A DNA stretch of 64,000 bases, from positions 806,001 through 870,000 of the forward strand of contig JAHBXI010000001.1 in the NCBI GenBank assembly GCA_019636515.1, written 5' to 3'. Both the position numbers and the translations under genes were made by a program. The DNA is from Phycisphaeraceae bacterium (lineage in GTDB: Bacteria; Planctomycetota; Phycisphaerae; Phycisphaerales; UBA1924). The notes under the pieces are model-generated. The model worked only from the letters and a program-made list of their open reading frames with translations, was not told where the DNA came from and ran no database searches. Shown piece by piece: positions 7,149-15,118 of the stretch (positions are counted from its first letter, which is position 1; each line of letters begins with the position of its first letter).

Positions 7149-8632
7149 GGGATCGCTCCAAGCGAGGAACCGATGGCGGATTGGTCACGGCGGCACGTCG
7201 AGGGGCCGGCGCGGGCAGCCGCCGTGATGCCCCCCCCGACGGCCAGGAGCAGGGCCGCGGCGGCGGCGAGCGGCCCCGGCGACGCCTGACGCGTGGCGGC
7301 GGATGTTTCAATCGCGACGGGTCGCATGAGAGGGACCTCGTCGGAGAACTTGGGCTCGGGGCAAATGGAGGGGAACGCCCGGCCGACGAACTCGATAGCC
7401 TGCTGGGCGGGGCTGAAGAGAAACAGCCTCATGGACGGCTCGCGGTCCATGAGGTTCTCGAAGAGGGTGGATGGTTCGTGGACGAAGTCCCCGACGCCGT
7501 TATGGTCGGCGTCGTACCCGGTGTAGTCGGTCCAGAAGTTTCCGCGTTCGCCGCTCCAGAAGCGGTTGGCTTCAAGGGAACCTCGACCGGCAACTCGGAC
7601 CTGGTCGATGTTGTCGATGAAGTTATTCTCGGTAAGTTCGTTGCCGCGAGCGGAAGGCAGGAACATGACGCCGACGTCATTGAAGGCGATCGAATTTCGA
7701 CGGATGACCCCCGGGGCGCGGGTAGTGAAGGGAGAGCCGTCTATGTACAGCCCCGCGCGGTTGGCGGCGATGACATTGTCTGATATGACGAATCGGTCGG
7801 ATTCCTTGAGACCGATGCCGTAGCCGCTGGGGCCGCGGTTTCGGACCAGGCGGTTGCGGCGTATCTCGATGCCGGTGCTGTACATAAGGTAGATGCCGAC
7901 GGAATTGCCGGAGAATTCGTTGTCGTCGATCACAACGTCGTCGCTGAACATGAGGTGCAAGCCGTAGCGGCAGTCGCGCCCGGTGTTCCGTCGGATGACC
8001 ACGCCGGTCGAGTACCAGAGGATGGCGTCGCGGCCGTCGTGGATGATGTTGTCCTCGATAACGGTCCGGTCGCACCTCCAGAGCCGCAGACCGTCTCCTC
8101 GGCGGGCGGTATCGAGGCTTTTGCCGCCGATGATGTTTCGCCGCACGACGCTGTCGGGTGACTCCCGCAGGTCGATGCCAAACAGAATGTCGGAAAACAT
8201 GTTGTCCTCGATGACCACGCGCGGGGCGACGGCTCGGACGGCGGCGTTCTCGGCGTCGAGATCAATGCCCGTGTTGCGGATGGTGAACCCTCGGAGCGTG
8301 ACGCCGGGAGCGGTAATCTCGACGATGTCGCCGCTCCCGCCCCCGTCGATGATGGCCCGTCCCCCGCCGTCGAGGATGATCGTCTTGTCGATGCGCAGGT
8401 GCTCGCGATGGAGCCCGGAAGGCACGACGATCGTGTCGCCTTCGCTGGCCTCGCGGATGAGGCGAGAGATAAGCCCCGAGCCGGGGGTGTTCTGGATGGC
8501 ACGGGAGGCGGCCGGCGGGGCGTGATCGTCGGTCTTCCGTGCGTGGTCAGGAGGCACGGCGCCCGAGGCCGAGGTCACGGCCATGAGGGAGGCCTGGAGG
8601 AGCGAGAGAACCAGTGCTTGAACAGCCTTCAC
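7145..8632 (-). CDS. nosD: NosD periplasmic beta-helix maturation protein
   Basis: About 495 residues. A signal peptide (VKAVQALVLSLLQASLMAV) is followed by a right-handed beta-helix built of CASH-type repeats (IVVPSGLHREH, GFTIRNTGIDL, NGVGDFVHEP near the end). A C-terminal membrane segment (LAAAAALLLAVGGGITAA) follows. NosD docks NosL and hands copper to NosZ. The GTG at 8632 overlaps the upstream TGA (GTGA) and has AAGGAGG before it; a longer in-frame ORF to 8749 would run into the NosB-like gene. The stop overlaps the nosF start. Confidence 0.92.
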   Translation of the reverse strand: MKAVQALVLSLLQASLMAVTSASGAVPPDHARKTDDHAPPAASRAIQNTPGSGLISRLIREASEGDTIVVPSGLHREHLRIDKTIILDGGGRAIIDGGGSGDIVEITAPGVTLRGFTIRNTGIDLDAENAAVRAVAPRVVIEDNMFSDILFGIDLRESPDSVVRRNIIGGKSLDTARRGDGLRLWRCDRTVIEDNIIHDGRDAILWYSTGVVIRRNTGRDCRYGLHLMFSDDVVIDDNEFSGNSVGIYLMYSTGIEIRRNRLVRNRGPSGYGIGLKESDRFVISDNVIAANRAGLYIDGSPFTTRAPGVIRRNSIAFNDVGVMFLPSARGNELTENNFIDNIDQVRVAGRGSLEANRFWSGERGNFWTDYTGYDADHNGVGDFVHEPSTLFENLMDREPSMRLFLFSPAQQAIEFVGRAFPSICPEPKFSDEVPLMRPVAIETSAATRQASPGPLAAAAALLLAVGGGITAAARAGPSTCRRDQSAIGSSLGAIP

Positions 8633-9309
8633 GGGGCTCCTCCTTTCGCGGACGCCTCGCGATGCATGCGTTCGAAGAGCGGCTTGTAGGCACGGCGGTG
8701 GAAGATGAACCCAATGATGGTGAGCACGGCGGCGGCCACGGCGAGCCAATAGCCGCTGCCCAGGTCGGCGTAGGTCTTGAACTGACCGATGCCCCCCTCG
8801 CCCAGGACCGTGGGGACGAATGGCTTGACGGACGAGGAAAGAGGGGCGTCGGGATCGAGGTTGAGCCCGAAAGTCCGCATCCAGAAATACAGGTCGATGA
8901 GGAAACCCGCGGGGAAGGCGATGGCGGGAATCGCGAGCACGACGGCCCAGCGGGTATGCACGAAGGCCGCGCCTTCGACGAGCAGGAACATGGCGATGAC
9001 GGCCCAGACGGCCACGGACCGCTCGAACTTCGCGGCCTCACCGAGCGGCCTCATGCCGATGTAGTGGTTCAGGCCGTCGATCTCGCGAACATCGCCGGAG
9101 AGGTGGTTGATGTAGGCGGTGAGGTACAGCCCTTTGGGGTACTGTGGTGCTTCGAGTTCCATGTGCCAATAGGGGAAGAAAACCGAAACCAGCAGCAGAA
9201 TCCTGGCGACCATGAACATGAACGTCGGGGTGAGGTATCGCGCCGGCCTTGAACGGAGTTCGTCCGCCGGGACACGCGGCCCGATGATGGCCTGGATCAA
9301 CCTGGACAT
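8629..9309 (-). CDS. NosB-like membrane protein of the clade II nos cluster
   Basis: A 226-residue integral membrane protein with about five segments (LTPTFMFMVARILLLVSVFF, AVWAVIAMFLLVEGAAFV, WAVVLAIPAIAFPAGFLIDL, YWLAVAAAVLTIIGFIF). It lies directly after nosZ and before nosD, the position of nosB in clade II clusters such as that of Wolinella. It contains many conserved-looking aromatic and charged residues (FPYWHMELEAPQYP, YFWMRTFGLNLDP). NosB function is not well established; electron transfer or assembly have been considered. The identity rests on position and topology. Confidence 0.7.
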   Translation of the reverse strand: MSRLIQAIIGPRVPADELRSRPARYLTPTFMFMVARILLLVSVFFPYWHMELEAPQYPKGLYLTAYINHLSGDVREIDGLNHYIGMRPLGEAAKFERSVAVWAVIAMFLLVEGAAFVHTRWAVVLAIPAIAFPAGFLIDLYFWMRTFGLNLDPDAPLSSSVKPFVPTVLGEGGIGQFKTYADLGSGYWLAVAAAVLTIIGFIFHRRAYKPLFERMHREASAKGGAP

Positions 9310-9380
9310 GCGAGGCTCCTTGCCGTGACGTCTCGCGGGTAGCGCGAGGGCCTGGTCGGCGGCGTATGGAAGAACAAGGC

Positions 9381-9408
9381 CCGGGCCGGGCGTGTGGGCC
9401 CGACCCGG
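9381..9408 (-). terminator. Strong hairpin between nosZ and the NosB-like gene
   Basis: Arms 9381-9391 and 9398-9408 pair over 11 bases with one mismatch and a six-base loop. On the coding strand it follows the nosZ stop by about 20 bases and precedes the T-rich CCTTGTTCTTCC. It could be a partial terminator or a 3' stabiliser that lets nosZ mRNA exceed that of the maturation genes. Confidence 0.45.
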
Positions 9409-9427
9409 ACACGGGTAACCATCACGG

Positions 9428-11530
9428 TCAGCGAGAATCGGTCCCGGGGGCGATCGCCTGGGCGGCGGCCACGGGAGTCTTGGGCTTGACGTGGAAGTAG
9501 CCCATCATTTCAAGGTGCAGCGCCGAGCAGAACTCGGTGCAATAGAAGGGGTAGGTGCCGGGACGATCGGCGATGAAGCGGAACTCGGTGTACTCGCCGG
9601 GCTCGAGAGAGAGGTTGATGTTGTACCCCCCGATGCAGAAGCCGTGCGTGGCGTCCTGGGCAGTCTCGATGGCGGTGATGCGCCAGGTGACCTCGTCGCC
9701 CTCGTTCACTTCGACGTGCTCGGGGAAAAAGTGGCTGCGGACGGCCGTCATCTTGACGAGGACCTTGTTGCCTTGGCGCGTCACGCCCTCGTCCCCTTTC
9801 TTTGGAGCGTTTGGATCGAGTTTCTGGGTGTGGGGATTCCAACCGATCTCGGGGTAGACCAGCCACGTCTTGAGTTTGTCGGCCTTGATCATCTGGGCGT
9901 AGTGAGGCTCGCCGACGCCGATGGGGCTGTCGTAGATCACCGGCATGGCCGTGCCGGTGGCGGCGATGTCGATCAACTGGAAGTTCTGCGGCAGCAGCGG
10001 CCCGGTGGGAAGGAAGCGGTCAACAGACCATTTTGACATGGAGACCAGGAACCGGCCATCGGGACTGACCGTGTCTCCTTCGGCGGCGCACAGGTGGCCG
10101 ATGTTGTAGTGGACGGGGGTCTTGGTGACGAGTTTCCAGGGTTGCTCGGGGTTGAGTTTGGCGTATTCACCGCCCAGGGTCCAGCGGGCGACGGCCGAGT
10201 CAAGGAAGAGCGAGGTGTAGGCGTAGCCCTTGTCGTCGAACTGCGTATGGAGCGGCCCGAGGCCCAGTTCCACCTGGGTTTCGACCACCGAATCGAAATC
10301 CAGGATGGGGACACCGTACTCGTCGGATCCGGCGCGCTTGCCGGAGGCGATGGCGGCCTTGATCTTCTCGATGGAATAAACCGTGACGTGAGGATCGAGT
10401 TTTCCGGCAACAACCATGAACTGACCGTTTGGGGTGACGTCGACCCCGTGCGGGCTCTTGGGCTCGGGGGCAAAGTAGAGGATGCCATCGGCGATAAGCG
10501 TGTCGAGCATCAGCACGGGGAAGCCGTTGATGGGCTTGGCTTTTCCGGCCTTGAAGGCGGCTTCGGCCTTCTTCCAGTCGATGATGTGGAGGTAGTCCAT
10601 GTCACGCTTGCTGGCGCCGGCCTCGAATGGCGGGTTTCCTTTCTCGACGCCGCCGGTGGCCATCTCAACGTTGAAGGAGTTGATGAAGAAGAAACCGTCG
10701 CTGGCGTTCTTGCCAGCGTCGGCGAGGTCCTGCCAGTACGGGGGGAGTTCGAGTGCAAAGGAATTGGGGACGTCGAACCGTCCCTTGGCGCGGTCGAACT
10801 TCCAGAGGGTCACCATGCCTCGGTAGGATTTTTTGTAATCTTCGGGGGGAGCGTAGCCGTAACCCAGGACGGTGGCGTACTGGCCGCCCTCGATGACGTA
10901 ATCGGTGTTGGGGGTGACGAAGGCCGCGCCGTGATCGCTGATGGTCAGCGGGTTCTTGACGATCTGCTTGGTCTCCCAGTCCCGCAGATCGATGACGGCG
11001 ACGCGGGCGTTGGCCTTGTCGCCGATGAACAGGAACTCGCCGTCGTAGTCGCCCTTGGTCTCGGAGAGGGCGGGGTGGTGGGTATCGCCCCACAGCACCG
11101 GATAGCCGTTGATCTTCAGCGATTCGGTCACGGGGTCGGCATCCCCGGCAAAGCCGTAGCCCTGCCAGGACTCGGGTGTAAAGACGGCGATCGACCGAAG
11201 AAGACGCATGCTCGGAACACCGATCGCGAAGACCTGGCCACACTGTCCGCCCGACGAGAACAGGACGTACTCGTCGTGGCGCCCGCTGGGCATGAAGGTC
11301 TTGGCGGCGGCGATCAGGTCATCGGAGTTGAGGCGGCGGTCGTTGGCGACCTTGGTGATCTGGGTGACCTGCTCGGGGGTGAGTTCGATGGGCCTGGCGT
11401 CCTGCCCGGTGCGACGACGACGGCCCTCCTGGGCGTCGGCGCTCTCCGCGAAGATGCCCAGTACGGATCCGGCCAGTGCCAGGACGATGGCGAGCCTTCC
11501 GGCCGCTCGTATCGATGATGAGATTCTCAT
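9428..11530 (-). CDS. nosZ: Nitrous oxide reductase, clade II (Sec-type)
   Basis: A 700-residue protein. The N-terminal signal peptide (AAGRLAIVLALAGSVLGIFA) lacks the twin-Arg motif, so it is Sec-type, as in clade II (atypical) NosZ. A seven-bladed propeller follows, with CuZ ligand motif GDTHHP (His151-His152) and later His residues (SDHGAAF, SPHGVDV, GPLHTQF, GEPHYAQ). The C-terminal cupredoxin domain has the CuA site Cys664-x3-Cys668-x3-His672-x2-Met675 (CTEFCSALHLEM). The enzyme reduces N2O to N2 in the periplasm using electrons from cytochrome c. It lies 66 bases after the cytochrome gene and is followed by the maturation genes. Length and motifs appear intact. Confidence 0.97.
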   Translation of the reverse strand: MRISSSIRAAGRLAIVLALAGSVLGIFAESADAQEGRRRRTGQDARPIELTPEQVTQITKVANDRRLNSDDLIAAAKTFMPSGRHDEYVLFSSGGQCGQVFAIGVPSMRLLRSIAVFTPESWQGYGFAGDADPVTESLKINGYPVLWGDTHHPALSETKGDYDGEFLFIGDKANARVAVIDLRDWETKQIVKNPLTISDHGAAFVTPNTDYVIEGGQYATVLGYGYAPPEDYKKSYRGMVTLWKFDRAKGRFDVPNSFALELPPYWQDLADAGKNASDGFFFINSFNVEMATGGVEKGNPPFEAGASKRDMDYLHIIDWKKAEAAFKAGKAKPINGFPVLMLDTLIADGILYFAPEPKSPHGVDVTPNGQFMVVAGKLDPHVTVYSIEKIKAAIASGKRAGSDEYGVPILDFDSVVETQVELGLGPLHTQFDDKGYAYTSLFLDSAVARWTLGGEYAKLNPEQPWKLVTKTPVHYNIGHLCAAEGDTVSPDGRFLVSMSKWSVDRFLPTGPLLPQNFQLIDIAATGTAMPVIYDSPIGVGEPHYAQMIKADKLKTWLVYPEIGWNPHTQKLDPNAPKKGDEGVTRQGNKVLVKMTAVRSHFFPEHVEVNEGDEVTWRITAIETAQDATHGFCIGGYNINLSLEPGEYTEFRFIADRPGTYPFYCTEFCSALHLEMMGYFHVKPKTPVAAAQAIAPGTDSR

Positions 11531-11596
11531 GTTGAAACTCCACGTACCGAGGCGTCGTGACGATCCAACGAGGATCGCGGCGGCGCCGGGTGGCTA

Positions 11597-12541
11597 TCAG
11601 TTCGTGCTTGCGGAAGCGGCCGCCTTGGGCTGGAGCGTCCGCAAATAGGCGATCACGTCGAGGATGTCGTCGTCGCTCATGGCCGGATTGCCGCCCTTGG
11701 GTGGCATCTGGATCCCGGTGGTGTTCTTTGGATCGGTCGGGGTTCGGCCCTTTTTAATGAAGTCGAGCAGGGCGTCGTCGTCGAGGGACTGGATAAATGA
11801 GTTGCTGGCCAGGGCTTTGCCGTTGCCCGCGATGCCAGTCCCGCCGCGGCCATGGCACGCCACGCAGGCGGTGTGGAAGATGCGGTCACCCGACGCGATG
11901 TACTCGGCCAGTTCGGCGTCCCCCCCGGCGGCCTCCAGGGCCGCGGCGGCTTGCTCGACCATGGGCTGGGTGCTGACCGCAAGCGCGGGGAGTTCGGGCA
12001 TGCGGCGCGGATCCTGGAGACCGCGGAGGTACATCACGAGGAATCCGAGGTCCTGGTCGGTGAGGTCATCGCGTCCGCCGCGTGGGGGCATCGCGACCGG
12101 CCTGGCTTCGGGACGGCCCTTGATGAGGAAGCCTTGTAGTTGCTCGTCGCTTTGCATCGCAACAAAGTCGCTCTCGACCAGGTTCCGCCCCAGGCCCGGT
12201 ACACCCAGGCCCAAAGCCCCGTGACAGGCCACGCACGTCGAGGCAAAGACCTCTCGCCCCTTGACCAGTTCATCCACCGGGAGCATGTCGGCCGGTGGGG
12301 CGGCGAGGAGGCACTCGTAGGCATTGGCGGCCTCGACCAGAGCCAGGCGAGCATCCTCACGGGCTCGCCATTGTGCATGGAGAATCCACCCGCCCAGCCC
12401 GAACATGGGAGCCAGAAGCAGCGCGGCCCAGAGAACAGCGATACCCAGATCGCGTAGACGTGCGTCGACGGGGGGTGACCAGCCGTCACCGCTTGATGGT
12501 CCTTGATTCGCAACCGCATTGACGGGATGGCGAGGTTTCAT
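11597..12541 (-). CDS. Membrane-anchored dihaem cytochrome c, likely electron donor to NosZ
   Basis: A 314-residue protein. A single N-terminal membrane segment (LGIAVLWAALLLAPMFGLGG, about residues 32-51) is followed by two cytochrome c domains, each with CVACH (Cys103-His107 and Cys226-His230) and a distal Met in VAMPPRGG or IQMPPKGG. It is the first gene of the nos operon. Clade II clusters often carry such cytochromes between the quinol pool and NosZ. The AT-rich region ahead of it probably holds the operon promoter. Confidence 0.88.
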   Translation of the reverse strand: MKPRHPVNAVANQGPSSGDGWSPPVDARLRDLGIAVLWAALLLAPMFGLGGWILHAQWRAREDARLALVEAANAYECLLAAPPADMLPVDELVKGREVFASTCVACHGALGLGVPGLGRNLVESDFVAMQSDEQLQGFLIKGRPEARPVAMPPRGGRDDLTDQDLGFLVMYLRGLQDPRRMPELPALAVSTQPMVEQAAAALEAAGGDAELAEYIASGDRIFHTACVACHGRGGTGIAGNGKALASNSFIQSLDDDALLDFIKKGRTPTDPKNTTGIQMPPKGGNPAMSDDDILDVIAYLRTLQPKAAASASTN

Positions 12542-12837
12542 GGGATGGGCTCGTGCGTGATCGTCAAAGCCGGATATCTGGAGTTGTATGTAGATATATC
12601 ATGAATAAGTCGGCGAGTCAACTTGGTTCCCGCAAAGCCGGCAAAGAAAGTTCCCGCGGGACCCCGGCGCGCGATGCTCCGATCGGGAACGGCCCCCGTT
12701 TGGCTCGCGTACGCATCTCGGTGAGCCGCCCGCGGCTCTCACACGGCACCCTGGAGACTCGCAAGAAGCACCGCGGCGCCCGGAGGGTCCGGCTCATCCC
12801 CGATGCGCGGAAGGCCCGCCCTACACTTGGCACCGCC
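12542..12837. other. Divergent intergenic region between the nos operon and nuoF-like gene
   Basis: About 296 bases without a convincing gene. In-frame extension of the nuoF ORF back to 12553 is low-complexity Arg-rich translation and is not supported. The nos side is AT-rich around 12580-12612. The remainder is GC-rich with no motif I recognise. Confidence 0.5.
12580..12614 (-). promoter_or_regulatory. Candidate promoter/operator of the nos operon
   Basis: An AT-rich island about 40-70 bases before the cytochrome start. The coding strand reads TTATTCATGATATATCTACA. The GATATAT core matches that ahead of the first rrf2 gene (about 2270), and both are followed at the same distance by TCC. A shared Rrf2-family operator is possible but unproven. 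Confidence 0.4.
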
Positions 12838-14253
12838 ATGTCGTACACCCTGAAAGCCGGTCAACCCATCCTCACCAAGCGAATCCCCTGCTGGCCCTTT
12901 GCCGATCCCAAGGGCCGGCACGTGGTCTCGTACGACGAGTATGTCCGCTCGGGCGGGTACGAGGGTCTGCGCAAGGCCCTTTCGATGAAGCCCGATTCGG
13001 TAACGGAGGAGGTCAAGAAATCCGTCCTGCGTGGGCGCGGAGGGGCGGGGTTCCCGACGGGTCTGAAATGGACGTTCCTGCCGAAACTCACGACGGACGA
13101 ATCCGGGGTCGAGGCCGACCCGGGGGCGCGGTACCTGGCGATCAACGCGGATGAATCCGAGCCGGGGACGTTCAAAGACCGCCTTCTCATGGATTTCGAT
13201 CCTCACCTGGTGCTGGAGGGGATCGCGATCTGTTGCTACGCGTGCCGGATCAGGACGGCGTTCATCTTCATACGCGGGGAGTACCACCACCAGGCGCACG
13301 TGCTGGAAACGGCGATCAAGGAGGCGTACGAGAACGGGATCTTCGGTGGCAAGGGGCTGCTGGGCGGTACGGCCACGGGCCGGGGCGGCCCGTTCGCGGT
13401 CGAGTGCCACGTGCATCGCGGGGCGGGCGCGTATATATGCGGGGAGGAGACCGCGCTGCTGGAGGCGCTCGAGGGCAAGCGGGGCTGGCCCCGCATCAAG
13501 CCCCCGTTCCCGGCGATCAAGGGGCTGTTCGGCCGGCCGACCATCATCAACAACGTGGAGACGGTGGCGCACCTTCCGAGCATCGTCGAGCACGGGTCGG
13601 AGTGGTTCACGCGTCAGGGTGTCGCATCGACGTTCCCGAACGGGATGGCCAGTTACGGAACCAAACTCATGGGGGTTTCGGGACACGTGAACCGTCCGGG
13701 GTGCTACGAGTGCGACCTGGGGATCCCGCTGCGAACGCTCGTGGAGGAGCATTGCCAGGGGATGCGGGGCGGCAAGAAGTTCAAGGGGGCGATCGCGGGC
13801 GGGATCTCGATGGGGATCCTGGGCCCGGACCAGTACGAGGCGGAGATGGACTTTGACATCGGCCGCAAGCACAACGTTCTGGGCCTGGGAACGGCGTGCC
13901 CGACGGTGTTCGACCAGGACACGGACATGGTCGCGGTGGCGAGGAACATCGCCAGGTTCTTCAAGCACGAGAGTTGCGGGCAGTGTACTCCCTGCCGTGA
14001 GGGGTCGGGGTGGCTGTACCAGTTGCTGGGCCGGATCGAGGAGGGTCACGGGAGGACCAAGGACCTTGACCTGACCCTGGAGATCGCCACGAGCATGGGG
14101 AGCATGCCGGGGACGACGATCTGCGGTCTGGCGGACGGGAACAACTGGGCCGTTCGGACGATCATCAACAAGTACCGCGCCGAGTTTGAAGCGCGGGTAA
14201 GGCCGACGTTCGTGCCGATACGAATGACGGTTGGCGCGATGGCGAAGGGATGA
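12838..14253 (+). CDS. nuoF: NADH-quinone oxidoreductase subunit F-like (NuoF)
   Basis: A 471-residue protein. The FMN/NAD-binding region has RGRGGAGFPTGLKW and ICGEETALLEALEGKRGWPR. A SLBB region and a C-terminal 4Fe-4S site follow, ESCGQCTPCREG with a fourth Cys in TTICGLADG. NuoF takes electrons from NADH in complex I. The ATG at 12838 fits the family start; the open frame upstream is not protein-like. No other nuo gene is in the window. It is therefore either separated from the rest of complex I or part of another NADH-dependent enzyme. Confidence 0.9.
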   Translation: MSYTLKAGQPILTKRIPCWPFADPKGRHVVSYDEYVRSGGYEGLRKALSMKPDSVTEEVKKSVLRGRGGAGFPTGLKWTFLPKLTTDESGVEADPGARYLAINADESEPGTFKDRLLMDFDPHLVLEGIAICCYACRIRTAFIFIRGEYHHQAHVLETAIKEAYENGIFGGKGLLGGTATGRGGPFAVECHVHRGAGAYICGEETALLEALEGKRGWPRIKPPFPAIKGLFGRPTIINNVETVAHLPSIVEHGSEWFTRQGVASTFPNGMASYGTKLMGVSGHVNRPGCYECDLGIPLRTLVEEHCQGMRGGKKFKGAIAGGISMGILGPDQYEAEMDFDIGRKHNVLGLGTACPTVFDQDTDMVAVARNIARFFKHESCGQCTPCREGSGWLYQLLGRIEEGHGRTKDLDLTLEIATSMGSMPGTTICGLADGNNWAVRTIINKYRAEFEARVRPTFVPIRMTVGAMAKG

Positions 14254-14428
14254 CCCGGTGGCTCGTCGCGGCTGGCCGAGAGGGTCACGATTTGCTTTCG
14301 TCGGCTGTATTCTCGGCCCTTGACCGGCCCAACCAGGCCTGTAACGCTCGACCGTATTCCAGAGTGAGGGCGCGGAAGATCCGGCGCCCGAGCACGAAGG
14401 GAGCGGTCCGAACCGATGAGTTTCACCA

Positions 14429-15118
14429 TTGAGACCCGGGAAGAAAGAAACCCCGACCCCGAACTCCCCGGTCGGCCGACCTGGAAGGCATCTCGGGGAG
14501 TCGGCGGCCCAACTGGCTCCTTACGAATCCGCTTTCGCGGCGCTTACTCCCCGGGATTTCGCGGAGTTTGTGAGGATCGCCGCTCCTCGCCTGTATTCCC
14601 TGCTTCGATGGCACTACTCGGGGTCACTCGGACACGCGGACCTGTCCGAATCGGTCGGCACGACGATGGCCCGCGCGTGGATTCACCGAGGCGCCTTCGA
14701 TCGGTCGCGCGGCTCGCTGTGGGGATGGCTGTGGTCCATCGCCAACCGAGCCGCGATCGACATACTCCGAGATCGCTCGAAGCACCCGAGCCGGCCCCTC
14801 CACCGCGATCTCGAATCACCGCAAGGCGGGGGCCAGGACGCCCGAGACGACCAGGAGGACGGTTCATCGCTCGACCAGCGAACGTTGATCGCGCGGCAGT
14901 TTCTTGATTCCCTGAATCCCCGCGACCGCCGGATCGTGGAGGGCGCCATGAGCGATACCCGCGGATGGACCAAGGAAATCGCCGACGAACTCGCGACAAC
15001 GCCCGGCGCGGTGCGGGTCCGATGGCTTCGGTTGAGGCGCGACCTGGTCGCGCGATTTGAAGTTGGAGAAAAGCACCGGGGCGAGGCCTCCCGCAAGGAG
15101 ACAGCCGATGGGTCGTAG
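14429..15118 (+). CDS. ECF-type RNA polymerase sigma factor
   Basis: About 229 residues. A region-2-like segment (YSLLRWHYSG...DLSESVGTTMARAW...GSLWGWLWSIANRAAIDILRDR) precedes a region-4 helix-turn-helix (LNPRDRRIVEGAM...WTKEIADELATTPGAVRVRWLRLRRDL). Its layout resembles planctomycete ECF families. The start is uncertain: I use TTG 14429. An ATG at 14416 is in another frame. The stop lies inside the start of the next gene, which is therefore probably co-translated. Confidence 0.8.
   Translation: MRPGKKETPTPNSPVGRPGRHLGESAAQLAPYESAFAALTPRDFAEFVRIAAPRLYSLLRWHYSGSLGHADLSESVGTTMARAWIHRGAFDRSRGSLWGWLWSIANRAAIDILRDRSKHPSRPLHRDLESPQGGGQDARDDQEDGSSLDQRTLIARQFLDSLNPRDRRIVEGAMSDTRGWTKEIADELATTPGAVRVRWLRLRRDLVARFEVGEKHRGEASRKETADGS

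Noticed and set aside
10094..11518. 474-residue plus-strand open frame across nosZ
   Set aside because: Antisense of nosZ with repetitive Gly/Val/Asp composition.
12739..14049. 436-residue minus-strand open frame across nuoF
   Set aside because: Antisense shadow of nuoF, which has all expected motifs.
14416..14907. ATG-started frame overlapping the sigma factor
   Set aside because: Only the first few codons look plausible; the sigma motifs are in the other frame. A frameshift near the start cannot be excluded.
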